A stretch of 64,000 nt of DNA from positions 25,812-89,811 of the forward strand of contig CAYYIS010000016.1 of assembly GCA_964470965.1 (NCBI GenBank). The letters run 5' to 3'. The notes under the pieces were generated by a model. It worked only from the letters and a program-made list of their open reading frames with translations, searched no databases and was not told the DNA's origin. Source of the stretch: CAYYIS01 sp964470965. Lineage in GTDB: Bacteria; JAAXHH01; JABIQT01. The translations under genes were made by a program, and so were the position numbers. This document shows positions 61,267 through 64,000 of the stretch, piece by piece; position 1 is the first letter of the stretch; each line of letters begins with the position of its first letter.

Positions 61267-62427
61267 CTACCGGCCCATAGACACCGTACCATTGTCCTTC
61301 ACCTCATCAATCGTCTCACATCCCAGGTTGGCCATATTGACCCTCAGATCCGCCATCAGGATTTCCACTGTATGGTCTCCTCCGGCGTTGCCCAGGGCCG
61401 CCACACCGAATATGAAAGCACGGCCGAGCAGCACAAAATCCGCACCGAGCGCCAGGGCCCGTGTGATGTCGAGTCCCGTACGAACACCGCTGTCGAACAG
61501 GACACTCACTCTCCCCTTCACGCGTTCCACGACTACCGGCAATGAATCGATGGCCGCAGGAGCGCCATCAAACTGGCGTGCGCCGTGGTTCGAAACCTGG
61601 ATACCGTCGACGCCCCTTTCTATAGCTTTGTCCGCATCATCCGGATGGAGGATCCCTTTGAGGATCAAGGGGCCGTCCCATCGATCGCGTACCTCTTCAA
61701 GGTAGTCCCATGACAGGGTACCTCCCATATTCTGGCCGACAAACGTTGCCAGTTCGCCCAGGTCTTTTGAGTTGGCGTATTTTTCGATGGAACGCAATCT
61801 GGGAAGTCCCGCTTTCAGAGTATGGTACATCCAGCCGGGATGTTTCAACGCTTCGTAAACAAAACGTGGCGTGATTTCAGGTGGCATGCGAAGACCGGCG
61901 CGGCTGGTGCGCTCACGGCGGCTGGACAGCGGTACATCCGCCGTGAGCACCAGAGTTTTAAAACCGGAGTCCTTGGCGCGTTGCAGCAGGTCTTCCATCA
62001 GCCTCCGTCCCCGCGGTGGGTAGAGCTGGAACCAGCCCATATCGCCGGCGATCGGTCCAATGGTCTCGGGCGTCTGTGTGGCTACCGTGCTGAGCCCGAA
62101 TGGAATCCGGTATTTTGCTGCGGCCGCTGCTAGGATATTTTCAACCCGGGGCCACATCAAGCCGGACAGGCCCACCGGCGACATACCAAACGGCGCGCTG
62201 TATTCCTGTCCGAACAGGGTCGTCGACATGTCAGGACTCAGTTCACCCAGCATAAACTTGGGCACCAGGGTGATTTCCGACATACGTTGTAGATTCCGTT
62301 CCAGACCTTTTTCATCGCCGGTTCCGCAATCGAGATACTCCCACGAAATATGCGGGATTCGCTTTTGGGCACGTCGCTGGAGATCGATAACAGAAGGATA
62401 TTGCTGTAGGAGTTGTTCTTTGTTCAT
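61267..62427 (-). CDS. FMN-dependent alpha-hydroxyacid dehydrogenase (LldD/glycolate oxidase family)
   Basis: 386 residues from ATG 62427; a longer in-frame start at 62484 lacks support. FMN-binding TIM barrel: SWEYLDCGTGDEKGLERN at the start, FMN-contacting SAPFGMSPVGLSGLMWP, ILKGILHPDDADKAIERG, the active-site block SNHGARQFDGAPAAIDSLP with its catalytic His and Arg (usually SNHGGRQLD), and the phosphate-binding FDSGVRTGLDITRALALGAD. It oxidises an alpha-hydroxy acid such as lactate, glycolate or mandelate to the keto acid. The Ala in SNHGAR is a mild change from Gly. The identity of the acid is not fixed by sequence. Confidence 0.92.
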   Translation of the reverse strand: MNKEQLLQQYPSVIDLQRRAQKRIPHISWEYLDCGTGDEKGLERNLQRMSEITLVPKFMLGELSPDMSTTLFGQEYSAPFGMSPVGLSGLMWPRVENILAAAAAKYRIPFGLSTVATQTPETIGPIAGDMGWFQLYPPRGRRLMEDLLQRAKDSGFKTLVLTADVPLSSRRERTSRAGLRMPPEITPRFVYEALKHPGWMYHTLKAGLPRLRSIEKYANSKDLGELATFVGQNMGGTLSWDYLEEVRDRWDGPLILKGILHPDDADKAIERGVDGIQVSNHGARQFDGAPAAIDSLPVVVERVKGRVSVLFDSGVRTGLDITRALALGADFVLLGRAFIFGVAALGNAGGDHTVEILMADLRVNMANLGCETIDEVKDNGTVSMGR

Positions 62428-63220
62428 TGGGTACCCTGTTCTATTCTTCATAGAAAAGCAACAAAGGACCGTACGGTAAAACAACCGACGCTATACGGTT
62501 TTTCCCATTGATCCATCGATATCTTATCTGCATTTTTACACTGCGAGAGGGCTTGTTAAAACCCGCCAGCCGATATAGGGCTGAGCATTCTGGCAGGTGC
62601 ACGCTTTGCAGAAACCGCATACACAAAGCAATGGAAAGGGACGATTGGCGCCCCGATATGACCGACCTGTCAGATACCGCGGAATTCAAACGTAAAAAAA
62701 CGATTCTTTGGCTATCTCCTTCTAAAGAAAGTGACATTCAGAATTAAATCAATGATAATAACACACCAGAATATCTGAAACGACGGCCGTGAACACCACA
62801 GTCTTCGACCTCAGTCTGGGCACCGGCAAAACTGCGGTTGCCTGCTCGTAAAATACGGGAATATTCTCCATCGTATCTTACGAAATAACTGTCCAGAGTA
62901 CGGCAGGAAATCCCAGTTCGGCCAGAACGCTATTTTTTCACAGGTCGCACGAGCGTAATTCGGGGATATACCCATTTGCATGTCGTTAAGACCAAACCGA
63001 CCGCGTGCACTAATGCCCCTGAATTCCAGTCGGCCCAAGCGATCCCGTGTTTATATAGCAGGCGTGGCTGTGTATGTCCCTGGGACCCGACAGATCCTGA
63101 CGGATACCTGCGAAGGAATGATGCGGACCGGCAACGTATTGATCGGGGTAGTCGCAGGACCGCGTCCGAGAGCCTGTGCGAGAATGATTTCACGCAACCT
63201 GTTACAGGAGAATCCAATCC
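62428..63220. other. Gene-free divergent spacer, about 0.8 kb
   Basis: Lies between the divergent dehydrogenase and the formamidase-like gene. The right half (62980-63255, plus) contains a frame reading RSRVYIAGVAVYVPGTRQIL and continuing without any known motif, possibly a decayed fragment. The left half is featureless. CAGGAG at 63205-63210 is the ribosome binding site of the next gene. Confidence 0.4.
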
Positions 63221-64000
63221 ATGTCCTGGGAACAAATGAACATAGAAGAGATTGAGCGGGAGTATTCGCCCAGTTCCTGTATCGATGATATTCAGGTCTA
63301 TATCGACGGATACGTCCACCTGTCCAAGGAAGCGGAGGCGCGAGGGCGTGTGATCAAGGACATCGCCTTTGGCGAACATCCCGATGAGCGGGTGGATCTA
63401 TTTCCCGCGGAGCGGGAAGACGCACCTCTGTTTGTGTTTATACATGGGGGATACTGGCAGGAACTGAGCAAGGACGAATCTACCTTCGCCGGCCCTGGAT
63501 TTGTCCGCCAGGGCGTGTCCTACGCAGCCGCCAACTACACCATCGCACCTGCAGGCACATTGGAACAAATGGTGGACCAGTGTACCCGCTGCATAACCTG
63601 GTTGTACGAGAATGCAGAGGCATATGGATGCGCGAAAGACAACATCATTCTTGCGGGCCACTCCGCGGGCGCGCACCTGGCGGCTATGGTAATGATTCGT
63701 CTGGTGGAAGGTTCTCCTTGCCGTCTGGTCAAATGCGGTGTTCTGATCAGCGGCGTTTACGATCTCAGACCGCTACTTCGGACCTACGTGAACGCCCCGC
63801 TGAAACTGGACGGAACCCGGGCGGCGCACCTCAGTCCTATGTTCGCGGATCTTTCAGGTATGCCGCCGGTCATAGTCTGCTGGGGCGAAAACGAGACCAG
63901 CGAATTCAAACGCCAGAGCCGGGAATTCTCCGCCGCCCTTGAAGCGGCCGGCGGAACGGCTTGGTCCTTTGAGGTCACAGATTGCAACCATTTTGACATT
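63221..64000 (+). CDS. Kynurenine formamidase-like alpha/beta hydrolase (3' end beyond the window)
   Basis: 260 codons from ATG 63221 to the window edge, with no stop. CAGGAG ten bases upstream supports the start. FIHGGYWQELSKDE at about residues 73-80 carries the HGGYW oxyanion motif typical of arylformamidases. ILAGHSAGAHLAAMV holds the nucleophile Ser in GHSAG, VIVCWGENET the Asp/Glu-side strand, and CNHFDI at the very end the catalytic His. The enzyme would cleave N-formyl-L-kynurenine to kynurenine and formate in tryptophan degradation, though other aryl- or carboxyl-ester hydrolases share the motif. A few residues are probably missing at the C-terminus. The ACMSD-like gene at 43431 would act later in the same route. 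Confidence 0.8.
   Translation, partial: MSWEQMNIEEIEREYSPSSCIDDIQVYIDGYVHLSKEAEARGRVIKDIAFGEHPDERVDLFPAEREDAPLFVFIHGGYWQELSKDESTFAGPGFVRQGVSYAAANYTIAPAGTLEQMVDQCTRCITWLYENAEAYGCAKDNIILAGHSAGAHLAAMVMIRLVEGSPCRLVKCGVLISGVYDLRPLLRTYVNAPLKLDGTRAAHLSPMFADLSGMPPVIVCWGENETSEFKRQSREFSAALEAAGGTAWSFEVTDCNHFDI

Noticed and set aside
1..64000. Search by eye for tRNA/rRNA genes, CRISPR arrays, prophage or transposase genes
   Set aside because: No cloverleaf, regularly spaced repeat, integrase or transposase motif was recognised; the absence is by inspection only.

Overview
The window looks like chromosomal DNA of an uncultured heterotrophic bacterium, moderately GC-rich by eye. The best clue is the 1,964-residue secreted protein at 34205-40099. 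It ends in a FlgD-like/Por-type sorting tail (motifs FPNPFNPSTTIRYELP and VTLKIYNLLGQEV) of the kind seen in the FCB group and nearby candidate phyla. The gene mix points the same way: three Gfo/Idh/MocA oxidoreductases, two PhyH-type and one TauD-type dioxygenase, sulfatases, beta-propellers, a sugar isomerase/epimerase and M28/M24/M1 peptidases. A Latescibacterota- or Poribacteria-like origin is my inference; no rRNA or tRNA gene is visible to confirm it.

Layout. 1-9.7 kb: end of an amidinotransferase-like gene, a propeller protein, a Gfo/Idh/MocA oxidoreductase, a YyaL/SPATA20-type thioredoxin-domain protein, an M28 peptidase fused to an AAC(3)-type acetyltransferase, a cold-shock gene between two hairpins, and a ketosynthase with a large insertion. 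9.9-20 kb: phosphatase, Tat-exported amidase, oxidoreductase, sulfatase, a secreted-protein gene broken by one in-frame stop, hutI-hutF for histidine breakdown, and a split YeeE/YedE sulfur transporter. 20-34 kb: a phyH / collapsed sulfatase / M28 peptidase cluster, polysaccharide deacetylase, ankyrin protein, enolase-superfamily enzyme, an alpha-barrel protein, a second PhyH, a propeller and a Zn alcohol dehydrogenase. 34-48.5 kb: the giant FN3 protein, MFS transporter, PafA-like phosphatase, ACMSD-like decarboxylase, tyrS, and an NCS1 permease coupled by TAATG to a 47-residue membrane protein, then a third Gfo/Idh/MocA. 48.6-64 kb: a small unknown protein, a decayed amidase, TauD-family dioxygenase, an overlapping membrane-protein/XRE pair with a palindrome on its promoter, M24 peptidase, GDPD, GH3 hexosaminidase, TIM-barrel isomerase, M1 peptidase, HU with a coupled TPR gene, an FMN alpha-hydroxyacid dehydrogenase and a kynurenine formamidase-like gene running off the end.

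Together the genes describe a scavenger that degrades sulfated glycans, peptides, amides and amino acids (histidine, probably tryptophan). Housekeeping genes (tyrS, HU, csp) are scattered singly. At least three genes are visibly decaying (15487-16269, 22089-22426, 49390-49861) and several 0.4-0.95 kb gene-free stretches hold only possible relics. I see no prophage, IS element, CRISPR array, integrase or recognisable biosynthetic/defence cluster. The most unusual items are the M28-wHTH-AAC(3) fusion with its shorter paralogue, the 47-residue membrane protein coupled to the permease, and the ketosynthase with its charged insertion.
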